DNA of 5,857 nucleotides from Clostridiales bacterium (GTDB taxonomy: Bacteria; Bacillota; Clostridia; Oscillospirales; CAG-272): contig DXYE01000147.1 in the NCBI GenBank assembly GCA_019415985.1, positions 1 through 5,857 of the forward strand, given 5' to 3'. Below, in pieces: positions 1 to 5,800 of this stretch. Made by a program: the position numbers and the translations under genes. Below the pieces are notes generated by a model. That model was not told where the DNA came from and made no database searches. It saw nothing but the letters and a program-made list of their open reading frames with translations. How positions within the stretch are numbered: the first letter of the stretch is position 1; the number at the start of each line of letters is the position of its first letter.

Positions 1-320
1 ATTATATCTCTTCCGAAGTATCAGAGTCAATAGGCTTAACGAAAAAGTTACAAGGTGTGTGCGTAAGCTAATAACGGAATAGTGGGCTACTGTCTATCAA
101 ATTCTTGTGTGTTACTTTATGGCACATGAGCATTGGCGCAGGATATGAAAAACGCACAAAATTCAGCGGTTATACGAGCCCTTGAAGAGAATATCCTGCT
201 GTACTGAGCCTGCCGAAATACGTCTTTTTATCCTATTGGGGAGTGAACAGCGGCCGCTGCCTCTGTATTTTTATGTCATTTGCCGGTAAATACTTTATAT
301 AAGAGCAGAAATAGGACAAA
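1..320. other. No supportable gene; possible small coding remnants
   Basis: Stops are frequent in all six frames. Two short stretches look protein-like but are too short to call. On the plus strand, 133-207 reads as 24 codons beginning with TTG (LAQDMKNAQNSAVIRALEEN...), without a Shine-Dalgarno sequence. On the minus strand, about 70 down to 2 reads ...CNFFVKPIDSDTSEEI then TAA. Either could be the tail or a fragment of a decayed gene. I recognise neither family with confidence. Confidence 0.3.
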
Positions 321-323
321 ATG

Positions 324-352
324 TTGACAAAGTTCCAAGAATATGCTATGAT
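324..352 (+). promoter_or_regulatory. Strong sigma-A promoter for the DUF6179-ireB unit
   Basis: A perfect -35 box TTGACA (324-329) is separated by exactly 17 bp from a -10 box TATGAT (347-352). A TG dinucleotide at 344-345 gives an extended -10 (TGCTATGAT). Transcription should start near 358-360, leaving a leader of about 125 nt before the ATG at 485. This is the best promoter match I saw in the window. Confidence 0.85.
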
Positions 353-420
353 ATAAACATATATTATAGTAGATCGTGAAAAGACGCGGGAAACAACGGA
401 ATTTGTCGAACATCATGGAA

Positions 421-435
421 TTGTGTCTAACACAA
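421..435 (+). repeat. Small hairpin in the leader of the DUF6179-like gene
   Basis: TTGTGT (421-426) and ACACAA (430-435) are perfect inverted arms around a CTA loop, inside the untranslated leader. No T-run follows, so it is not a terminator. It may be a leader stem that affects mRNA stability or translation, or it may be chance. Confidence 0.35.
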
Positions 436-484
436 AAGCCGCCATTCTTCTGCGACAGGATAAAATCCGGAGAGTGAATGCAGC

Positions 485-1459
485 ATGATAGAAAACCGAC
501 AGAAGAGAGAACAATTATCGCTGATCAACCGGAGAAACCTCCGGTATGATAATTATACCCGATCTTTGGTTACAGAAGCCGTGCGCGTCCATTTGCTTCC
601 CATGGCTGTCGCAGATGATCTGCAAATGCAGATCATGGGGCAGCTTGAAGCGCTTCTGCAGTCGGATAATATGCGGGAGCAGGATGAGGGGGAGCTGCTG
701 TCCTCCGTCTTTTTTACATTGGATTCCTATCTAATGGGATACCATGATCCTATGTACGCAATTGCCGCCCTTCAGTCTCACGACGTCGACGAGATGTTTC
801 GCAATGGACAGCGGCTGCTCCGGGCTCGGGTATGCGATTCCGTAGCCCTGTATGTACAGGCGAAAAAAAACAGACAGCACATTGACAATGAGTGCTATAA
901 TCATACGCTGGATGTGGAAATTAAAAATGCGCTGATGCAGTATGACTTCTATCATGCAGCACATAGCGTTGCGCTGAGAATGTCATACCCGCTGGCCTTT
1001 GACAGAACAGCATACCGCGGCGTATATTATATTAAGCAGTATCTGAAGCAGTTGATTACTGAGGATCAGATCTGTGGACGGTTCTCAGCAGAGGAGAGGG
1101 AAAAGCTCTTTCTATCGTATGCAAAGCAGAAAAGCCGGGATCTGAAAACCTGCAGGATAAACCTATTTGCTGTGGTGATCAATCAGACGCTGGGCAATGC
1201 GCTGCTCGGTAAATATACAGGCTGTCTGTCGCATACGGCAGGAGATCGAAGCGGTCTCTATAAAAGGATCCGTGAGATATCCAAATTTGAAATGGGATCA
1301 GTCATGAGGACAAATTTAGAACAGATATCGATAGATTTGAAGTTGACTCAGGAGCAAAAGAATTATATCTTCGCATACGGGCGCAGATACCAGCAGCGCA
1401 TACAGATGGTTCAGTCGGAAAAAATGCTGAATGATATATTTGTGATAAAGACTCATTGA
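485..1459 (+). CDS. DUF6179-like protein of unknown function
   Basis: A 324-residue, soluble-looking protein with no signal peptide or membrane segment, probably mostly alpha-helical. I assign it from memory to the DUF6179 family of Clostridia. The supporting section is residues about 137-200: an N-H-T-L-D motif, then a Y-D-F-Y-x-A-A-H-S segment, a S-Y-P-L motif at 167-170, and G-V-x-Y-I-K-x-Y-L leading into E-D-Q-I-C-x-x-F. No catalytic motif or metal-binding cluster is visible, so I give no molecular role. The ATG at 485 is chosen because GGAGAG (469-474) lies 10 nt upstream and the nearby ATG at 478 opens a frame that soon stops. It is the first gene after the promoter at 324-352, and ireB follows 180 nt downstream on the same strand with no terminator between, so co-transcription is likely. 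Coding quality is good and no lesion is seen. Confidence 0.75.
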   Translation: MIENRQKREQLSLINRRNLRYDNYTRSLVTEAVRVHLLPMAVADDLQMQIMGQLEALLQSDNMREQDEGELLSSVFFTLDSYLMGYHDPMYAIAALQSHDVDEMFRNGQRLLRARVCDSVALYVQAKKNRQHIDNECYNHTLDVEIKNALMQYDFYHAAHSVALRMSYPLAFDRTAYRGVYYIKQYLKQLITEDQICGRFSAEEREKLFLSYAKQKSRDLKTCRINLFAVVINQTLGNALLGKYTGCLSHTAGDRSGLYKRIREISKFEMGSVMRTNLEQISIDLKLTQEQKNYIFAYGRRYQQRIQMVQSEKMLNDIFVIKTH

Positions 1460-1462
1460 TGT

Positions 1463-1471
1463 TGGTATACT
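1463..1471 (+). promoter_or_regulatory. Candidate extended -10 element upstream of ireB
   Basis: TGGTATACT just after the DUF6179-like stop codon matches an extended -10 (TGnTATAnT-like). No good -35 is visible at the right distance. It could give ireB its own transcript about 160 nt upstream of its start. Weak evidence. Confidence 0.3.
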
Positions 1472-1493
1472 GCGGTGGGCGTAAAACGCGTTC

Positions 1494-1544
1494 AGCGGAG
1501 GAAAAACGCCGAGCATTCGGTGGAGCGGACGAAAAACGGCGGCA
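1494..1544. repeat. Imperfect tandem repeat in the DUF6179-ireB spacer
   Basis: Two near-identical units of 21-22 nt, AGCGGA(G/C)GAAAAACG(C/G)CG(A)GCA, lie at 1494-1515 and 1524-1544, with a period of 30 nt. They differ by two substitutions (both G/C swaps) and one indel. The spacer is GC-rich and reads open in the ireB frame back to a GTG at 1475, but nothing about it looks like part of IreB. Confidence 0.6.
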
Positions 1545-1639
1545 TAAAAGCGCAGCCCGTTCCGTATGATGGTATATCAGATGTGTCCGGGCAAGATATA
1601 TGGCGCAGCTGCAAGGGGCAGAAAGGAAGGAAGACGGCG

Positions 1640-1897
1640 ATGGCCAACTACGAAAAAGACATGACAAAAACGTTTGCAGTTGTCGATGAAAAGGAAGTGG
1701 AGATTAAACGTATTCTGCAAACGGTATATAACGCCCTAAACGAGAAAGGGTACAATCCTCTCGATCAGATTGTGGGGTATATCATATCCGAGGATCCGAC
1801 CTATATCACCAATTATAAAAATGCGCGGAGTTTAATCCGCCGGATCGACCGGGATGAGCTGCTGAATACGTTGGTGAAGCATTATCTTGAAAGCTGA
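1640..1897 (+). CDS. ireB: IreB family regulatory phosphoprotein (UPF0297/YrzL)
   Basis: An 85-residue protein matching the IreB family along its whole length. The core E-K-G-Y-N-P-L-D-Q-I-V-G-Y (residues 35-47), D-P-T-Y-I-T-N (52-58), N-A-R-x-L-I-R (61-67) and R-D-E-L-L (71-75) are family hallmarks. In Enterococcus faecalis, IreB is a small cytoplasmic target of the PASTA Ser/Thr kinase IreK and affects cephalosporin resistance; phosphorylation falls on N-terminal threonines. Here Thr9 and Thr11 (M-T-K-T-F) are the likely equivalents. The start at 1640 is chosen because it gives the family's usual length and has AGGAAGG at 1624-1630; the longer in-frame opening from GTG 1475 adds 55 unrelated residues. 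It follows the DUF6179-like gene and is followed by a terminator about 110 nt downstream. The usual neighbours alaS and ruvX are absent, so this may be a relocated or second copy. No damage is seen. Confidence 0.93.
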   Translation: MANYEKDMTKTFAVVDEKEVEIKRILQTVYNALNEKGYNPLDQIVGYIISEDPTYITNYKNARSLIRRIDRDELLNTLVKHYLES

Positions 1898-2004
1898 GCA
1901 TCTGACAGTGTGGTGATCAGAGTCAAGCGACTGTGAGGAACCTGTGTCACGGCATGCCATCTTCAAGTGAGCTTTTGAGAGATACTGATGCAGTAAAAGA
2001 AATG

Positions 2005-2042
2005 AAAGGGTTGAGAAACCACGGTTTCTCGCCCTTTTTATT
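2005..2042 (+). terminator. Rho-independent terminator after ireB
   Basis: The stem GAGAAACC (2013-2020) pairs with GGTTTCTC (2023-2030), extended by GGG (2008-2010) with CCC (2032-2034) and a T-G wobble with one bulge. TTTTT (2035-2039) follows directly. It ends the plus-strand DUF6179-ireB unit. Confidence 0.85.
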
Positions 2043-2417
2043 ATCTGAGTCTGACTGGCAAGTAAACTCTGTGTCGATGAAGTCTGTCGAGTTTCGCCCG
2101 GTTTTTATCCCCAACGCCCGGTAGATTATTGGAATAGCCATATTGAATTTCTTAAAAAGGGGAATTCCATAATATAACCATAAGGAACCTTGCACAAAAG
2201 AATTTCGAAATTTATGGAGTTTTCCAAACAGGCGTCTGCGGACGCTCCTTTTGAGTCTCTCTGAACGGAATCTTTTTTTGAGGCCGGCAAGAATCTTGTC
2301 ATATGAATGTTTCGGTCTGTTATAAAGTCGGAGCTGCAGTTCATTTTTCACGGGAGCGCTTTGCGGCTCGACCATACTGGAATGGGACCCAATAGGTCAA
2401 AAACAAAAAAATGACAC
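2043..2417. other. No supportable gene between ireB terminator and pAgo remnants
   Basis: A minus-strand reading frame is open from 2375 to 1947 (142 codons). It runs straight through the ireB terminator, has no convincing SD, and resembles no family I know, so I do not call it. A second minus-strand frame at 2344-2126 is equally unrecognised. The stretch may hold decayed sequence or intergenic DNA; I see no repeats, tRNA or IS ends. Confidence 0.4.
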
Positions 2418-2431
2418 AAAAACAGAATCCG
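2418..2431. repeat. Left copy of a 14-nt direct repeat flanking the decayed block
   Basis: AAAAACAGAATCCG here is identical to 4851-4864. The right copy is part of the terminator downstream of tspO; the left copy has no partner arm, so it is not a working terminator. The pair brackets the AT-rich pseudogene block on both sides. Confidence 0.6.
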
Positions 2432-2564
2432 TTGTTTGGTCATGAGGAGACTGTCAGCATATGTATGGCTTATATATAGTGAAAAGAGAGGAACGCCGAT
2501 GGCGTTTTTACAACCGTATCAGCTCTCGTACTATTATTCATTTTACTTCTGTCATCCCCCGAAA

Positions 2565-3898
2565 TCATTTTGTCCAGTATGAAATAAAAGCGAAACAGAT
2601 ATTCCTTTGTAAGATCGCTGAATTTTTGAGCGTAAAGCATTTAAGATTGTCTTCGTACGATATTTCTATCAAATCAATGCTCTTTACGCCTGCGCTTAAG
2701 AGGCTTTCTACAAGACCTTCAATTTCTTCCTTGCGAAAGGGTGTACGCTTATGGATAACTACACGCTTCGGTATTTCGGAAAAAATGAAGAAACAAGTCC
2801 TTAACTGTTAATCCAACATGATAGGTCTCGTCTTCCGACAAATAAAGGTTTTTTCCTGTCGAATTGAACGTCGTATATTTTTGAAAGCTGATATTTCATT
2901 CCATGTCCATCGGACGAATAAATATGGCTGCACCCAATTACTGTATTATGTTCCTTACCTCCGTGCATCACGCTATATCCGATTCCGACGAATGCTGTGT
3001 CAGGCTGAGTTCCAGTAATCGTCCACGGAATTCTGCCAGATTTAACATACATAGCGAGATAATGCCCATATTATCTGAAAATGCAAATCACTTTCGAGTG
3101 TCTTTTTGCAAATAAACTGTGTGGCTACCTGGCGCTACATCGCGTTAGCTTTCACATAATCGTGCCAATTGAACTCGAATAGTCCCTGAGAATACGATAT
3201 TAGCAGATAATATTCCTTTGTAATGTAAATTAAGATTGCATCTACTGATTTTGCACTTAGTTGATCAGTAAATCTGGCAATCGTAATCCCAAATTCTACA
3301 GCAGTTCTGTAAGCATTTTCTCATTCGTTAAAGCAAGCTTTTGCCATATCAGAAGAAGGAATTGGCAAATCCAATCCAGTCTTAAAGCTTCAAAAAAGCC
3401 TGGGAAGAGAATTAGAAGGTCGGAGTTATTGCTTTGCCTGGTTTTTTTGAATCCTGCAATAAAATTAGAGAATCTCAATTCATGACCATCGGGACACAAC
3501 ACGCCCACAGCGATAGAATGTCTTAACACCCCGCTGTTCATGGTATAATCTACTGGAGCATTGCTGATCAAACCTCACATGGGATAAAAGTCTTCTGCAA
3601 ATTTTCGTAAAGAGATGTTATAGAACCGCAATTTTGGATTTTTGTATTCTTTGCCACAAAATGCATTTCTCTTTGTAAGTGCCGGATGAAGATTAGCTAC
3701 TCTTCTAGTACCATAATTTACTCCAATCAATGCATTGCAGGATCCTATGGCAAATCTTAAAGATGATGAAGAACCAATCGGATGATTAGCTGTGAAATTT
3801 CCGGCCTTTATCAATTTTCGTACCCAATTAATAACGTAGTCGCTTGTATACTTGTTAGGACAGCCGTTATTTATTCTGGCACTAAAGCAATCTGCAAA
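2565..3898 (-). pseudogene. Decayed prokaryotic Argonaute (MID-PIWI), catalytically inactive type
   Basis: Read from 3898 downward, the pieces line up in pAgo order. P-K-L-R-F-Y (from 3637) opens the MID region, then I-A-V-G-V-L-C-P, then F-P-G-F-F-E-A-L-R-L-D-L-P-I-P, then the MID pocket stretch W-H-D-Y-V-K-A...Q-V-A-T-Q-F. The PIWI part follows: M-Y-V-K-S-G-R-I-P-W, F-V-G-I-G-Y-S, L-S-E-D-E-T-Y, and I-P-K-R-V-V-I-H-K-R-T-P-F with D-L-I-E-I-S-Y-E-D-N. The first catalytic Asp of PIWI is replaced by Gly in V-G-I-G, and the usual R-D-G after V-I-H is K-R-T, so it should not cleave targets; this fits short, effector-linked pAgos. Lesions are in-frame stops at 3575-3577 (TGA), 3321-3323 (TGA) and 3135-3137 (TAG), a 5-nt tandem duplication at 3368-3377, a 2-nt loss near 3055-3059, and one extra base each in an A-run (2849-2854) and a T-run (2780-2785). 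The last 100 or so residues expected of PIWI are missing or unreadable. The frame from 3898 to the MID start is an unassigned N-terminal part (with N-W-V-R-K-L-I-K-A-G-N-F and R-V-A-N-L-H-P-A-L); it has no ATG at the MID border. Confidence 0.85.
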
Positions 3899-4141
3899 CT
3901 ACTTTTTTCATCCTTAGATATTGGGACATCACGGCATACGTATCACTGGGGGCGAATGTTAAATACGTGTTTTTTTATCAAACATTACCCCAATAGTTAC
4001 CCTACCCAAAGCGGTTATTAATTTACCACCAATGCGATACTGTACGATTATTTTTGTATCCAAAAGCATTCCCTTTGAGTATCCTAATACACGGCATTCT
4101 GCTAAGACACTTGTGATTGTTCTCAGCATGAGCTCTTGCAT
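3899..4141 (-). pseudogene. Broken unassigned ORF in frame with the pAgo remnant
   Basis: A 60-codon frame from ATG 4141 to TAA 3959-3961 (with L-L-D-T-K-I-I-V-Q-Y-R-I-G-G-K and A-L-G-R-V-T-I-G-V-M-F-D) is in the same phase as the frame that enters the pAgo at 3898. Between them lie about 60 nt with several stops, where protein-like pieces sit in other frames (Y-L-T-F-A-P-S-D-T-Y-A; D-V-P-I-S-K-D-E-K-S-S-L-Q-I-A-L-V-P-E). By position it could be the N-terminal part of the Argonaute or an APAZ-type partner domain, but I see no diagnostic motif for either. The ATG has no SD, so the true start is unknown. Confidence 0.4.
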
Positions 4142-4575
4142 AGTACCGTGTTTTTGACAAACTCACGGAACAACGGACATAGCTCTATCTGCCATTTACT
4201 CTTGTCAAACAATTCTGCTCTATTTTATTTAAATATGCACCGCTCATTTTCTTTCCATCAACATTTTTTGTTCGCTGATCATTTTACCATATATTACATA
4301 ATTAATAAACGCAGCGTGGGTTCTCATTAAAGTTGTCTATATGCGGATACAAAATGGAACAAATACATGTAAGATGTTTCTGCTGTAGCAACAAAATGAA
4401 GTCTTCTGCCAACTGTACGCAAGGATCAAGCGCGGCGCAAAAGAACAAGTCCCTCCCTAAATAGCGTTGGCCCAAGTATATCAGCGGCCAAAACTGAACA
4501 CTGACCGTGCAGCCGCCTCAACTGTACAATCCTTGCTTCAAGCTCTTTAAAATATACAGCATGATCCATAGTCAT
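4142..4575 (-). pseudogene. Decayed hypothetical protein, DUF5677/HEPN-like by resemblance
   Basis: Read from ATG 4573-4575, the first 50 codons (M-T-M-D-H-A-V-Y-F-K-E-L-E-A-R..., S-V-L-A-A-D-I-L-G-P-T-L-F-R-E) are clean until a frameshift near 4450. The sequence then continues as D-L-F-F-C-A-A-L-D-P-C-V-Q-L-A-E-D-F-I-L-L-L-Q-Q and I-C-S-I-L-Y-P-H-I-D-N. After a second break it goes on as Y-V-I-Y-G-K-M-I-S-E-Q-K, and after a third as D-G-K-K-M-S-G-A-Y-L-N-K-I-E-Q, with a final ragged part near 4160. The pattern of an A-L-D-R-C-like helix, a C-x-x-I-L-R-x-x-x-D-N-like motif and G-K-K-M-S-D-A-Y-L resembles, from memory, DUF5677-type hypothetical proteins. The CDS start has GGGG about 10 nt upstream and overlaps the preceding ORF by ATGA. 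Function is unknown; the family name is tentative. Confidence 0.5.
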
Positions 4576-4741
4576 GTTAAAGTTAGCCCCTTTGAATCAT
4601 CTATTGTAATGGGTGCAAACAATTCATTTGTTTTTTGAAGATAGGCGCAAATACGCAATCAAGTGGGATGATTGCGTCGTTATCGACGAAATTTCCAACC
4701 TGCCAACAGATACTCCAAGTATCTTTCAGACGAATATATAA
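4572..4741 (-). pseudogene. Remnant of a small ORF (about 55 codons), unknown function
   Basis: From the TTA codon at 4741 the frame reads L-Y-I-R-L-K-D-T-W-S-I-C-W-Q-V-G-N-F-V-D-N-D, then I-I-P-L-D-C-V-F-A-P-I-F-K-K-Q-M. One frameshift near 4607 leads to P-I-T-I-D-D-S-K-G-L-T-L-T and a TGA at 4572-4574. That TGA overlaps the ATG of the next ORF (ATGA), the usual sign of translational coupling in an operon. GAAGAGG lies just upstream (about 4747-4753), but no ATG, GTG or TTG is in place, so the start codon seems lost. I do not recognise the protein. Confidence 0.45.
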
Positions 4742-4850
4742 TTTTACCTCTTCAAGTTAATATAATCAATTTTGATGTATAATTAACTACAGAATATAAA
4801 AAAACTGAATTCTTTTGCGGCAATCGACTTCTTTCATTTTTTATGGAGAT
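4742..4850. other. AT-rich leader of the decayed operon
   Basis: Very AT-rich, with no open frame. On the minus strand it would hold the promoter of the decayed operon. A TATATT-like -10 (in TTGATTATATTAAC) is present but without a convincing -35, so I do not call one. Confidence 0.3.
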
Positions 4851-4885
4851 AAAAACAGAATCCGAACTCTTTGAGTTCGGATTCT
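4850..4885 (-). terminator. Rho-independent terminator downstream of tspO
   Basis: A perfect 13-bp stem (4857-4869 with 4873-4885, AGAATCCGAACTC and complement) with a TTT loop. Read on the minus strand it is followed by GTTTTTATC (4849-4857), so it ends minus-strand transcription about 200 nt after the tspO stop. The plus-strand side has no T-run. Confidence 0.85.
4851..4864. repeat. Right copy of a 14-nt direct repeat flanking the decayed block
   Basis: AAAAACAGAATCCG, identical to 2418-2431. It coincides with the T-run and outer arm of the terminator at 4850-4885. Confidence 0.6.
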
Positions 4886-4985
4886 ATGCTTCTGGTGAAG
4901 GTATATAAAAAAATTTTAGCGTTTTCGTCTGTGGGATTTGAACTCTTGTAGCTCGAATAAGCTGCAGTAACTAATATAAAGTGTA

Positions 4986-5030
4986 CAACGATACTATTTC
5001 AGTTTTAAAGCAGCCTATTTCATATCGTTG
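4986..5030. repeat. Composite repeat: inverted outer arms, direct inner arms
   Basis: CAACGATA (4986-4993) and TATCGTTG (5023-5030) are perfect 8-bp inverted arms. Directly inside each lies CTATTTCA as a perfect direct repeat (4994-5001 and 5015-5022), around a 13-nt centre. It sits about 60 nt after the tspO stop. No T-run follows on the minus strand, so it is not a simple terminator. The layout resembles a recombination or protein-binding site, but I know of no match. Confidence 0.55.
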
Positions 5031-5087
5031 AAACAAAAAACATTTTCCAGAATTTCTAAGAACTTCAATGTCAACACTTTCTTCTGT

Positions 5088-5549
5088 TTAGTTGAGCAAA
5101 TAAATGTAAAAGTTAAGATATCCGGCAAAGGTAACCCATAGCAGATACTGTAGTAGCAGATATCCCGCAGGTTTGGATATTCTGAAAAACAGAATCATTG
5201 TTGTAATAATAAGAATCCATAGGACAGCCAACCAGATAAAAGAAAACAAATAAGCCTCAAGATTGAAGAAAATGATAGGCCAAAAAAAGTTGAAAACAAG
5301 CTGTATTCCGTAAACGGCTAAAGCAGGACGATTCGGCTTCCCTGATGTAAGAACAAGATATGAAGCAATCCCCATAAGAATGTATAAGATCATCCATACT
5401 ACCGGAAACAGCCATCCTGGAGGAGACAGCGCCGGTTTATTTATCGACTGAAAGGTTTCCATGCTGCTGCGTGTTAAAAGCCCGGCTAAACCGCCTACTG
5501 CAAGCGGAAGTACAATACAAAAAATTAATTTTTTCCATTGTATTTTCAA
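5088..5549 (-). CDS. tspO: TspO/MBR family membrane protein
   Basis: A 153-residue integral membrane protein of the TspO/peripheral benzodiazepine receptor family, at the usual length. Five membrane segments are visible at about residues 7-27, 48-67, 78-96, 101-122 and 128-149. Family hallmarks are P-P-G-W-L-F-P-V-V-W (43-52), L-Y-I-L-M-G-I-A (55-62), N-F-F-W (87-90) and the C-terminal Y-L-L-W with Y-L-N (135-138, 144-146). The motif normally read P-Y-L-x-W in the last segment is Q-Y-L-L-W here. Family members bind porphyrins and related ligands; the role in Clostridia is not settled. The start is TTG at 5547-5549: GAGGTGA (5554-5560) is placed for it, and the next in-frame Met is residue 30, inside the fold. 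It appears to be a single-gene unit ended by the terminator at 4850-4885. Confidence 0.95.
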   Translation of the reverse strand: MKIQWKKLIFCIVLPLAVGGLAGLLTRSSMETFQSINKPALSPPGWLFPVVWMILYILMGIASYLVLTSGKPNRPALAVYGIQLVFNFFWPIIFFNLEAYLFSFIWLAVLWILIITTMILFFRISKPAGYLLLQYLLWVTFAGYLNFYIYLLN

Positions 5550-5553
5550 AAAA

Positions 5554-5560
5554 TCACCTC
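5554..5560 (-). promoter_or_regulatory. Ribosome binding site that fixes the TTG start of tspO
   Basis: GAGGTGA on the minus strand lies 4 nt before the TTG. It is the strongest SD in the window and makes up for the weak start codon. Confidence 0.85.
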
Positions 5561-5770
5561 ACTCAAAATAATATATGATATAATTGATTTGTATATACAT
5601 TATTTGGACTCTAAATAAAGACAAAGCGACCACAAAAAACCTTTTAATATCAGAGGTATAAAGTAAATACCATTAACCCCCAAATCTCTGTATATTCAGA
5701 TTTCAATGATTTTTTTATTTTGTAAAGGCGGCACAAAAAAGATCGCTGGAAGCGTTGCGGTAAACTGAGA
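5561..5770. other. AT-rich tspO upstream region, no gene
   Basis: No frame of note. The tspO promoter should lie here on the minus strand. TTGTCT (about 5617-5622) could be a -35, but no good -10 is correctly spaced from it, so I do not call one. AAATCT (5682-5687) and AGATTT (5698-5703) form a weak inverted repeat. Confidence 0.4.
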
Positions 5771-5771
5771 T

Positions 5772-5800
5772 AAAAAACGTCCGGCTATTTAGCCGGACGT
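5772..5800 (-). terminator. Rho-independent terminator for a transcript entering from the right edge
   Basis: A 10-bp GC-rich stem (5777-5786 with 5791-5800, ACGTCCGGCT and complement) with a 4-nt loop. On the minus strand it is followed by a six-T run (5772-5777). It ends minus-strand transcription that begins beyond the window. Confidence 0.85.

Noticed and set aside
415..477. 20-codon plus-strand ORF in the leader of the DUF6179-like gene
   Set aside because: No clear SD and no recognisable peptide; mentioned only as a possible leader ORF.
1475..1639. GTG-started N-terminal extension of IreB by 55 residues
   Set aside because: IreB proteins are about 85 residues; the ATG at 1640 has a good SD and the extension is repeat-derived and basic.
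1947..2375. Minus-strand open frame of 142 codons
   Set aside because: It runs through the ireB terminator, lacks a convincing SD, has random-looking composition and no recognisable motif.
2492..2509. Terminator-like hairpin AACGCC-GAT-GGCGTT with a T-run on the plus strand
   Set aside because: Only a 6-bp stem, and no plus-strand gene lies upstream of it; probably chance within the decayed pAgo 3' region.
2461..2811. Plus-strand 116-codon ORF
   Set aside because: It is the antisense shadow of the PIWI part of the pAgo pseudogene.
3135..3577. Possibility that TGA/TAG in the pAgo are recoded rather than nonsense
   Set aside because: The gene also has at least four frameshifts and no C-terminus, so recoding of stops would not restore it.
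4926..4960. tRNA-like T-loop (GTTCAAATCCC on the minus strand)
   Set aside because: The flanking bases do not pair as a T-stem, and no acceptor, D or anticodon arm can be built around it.
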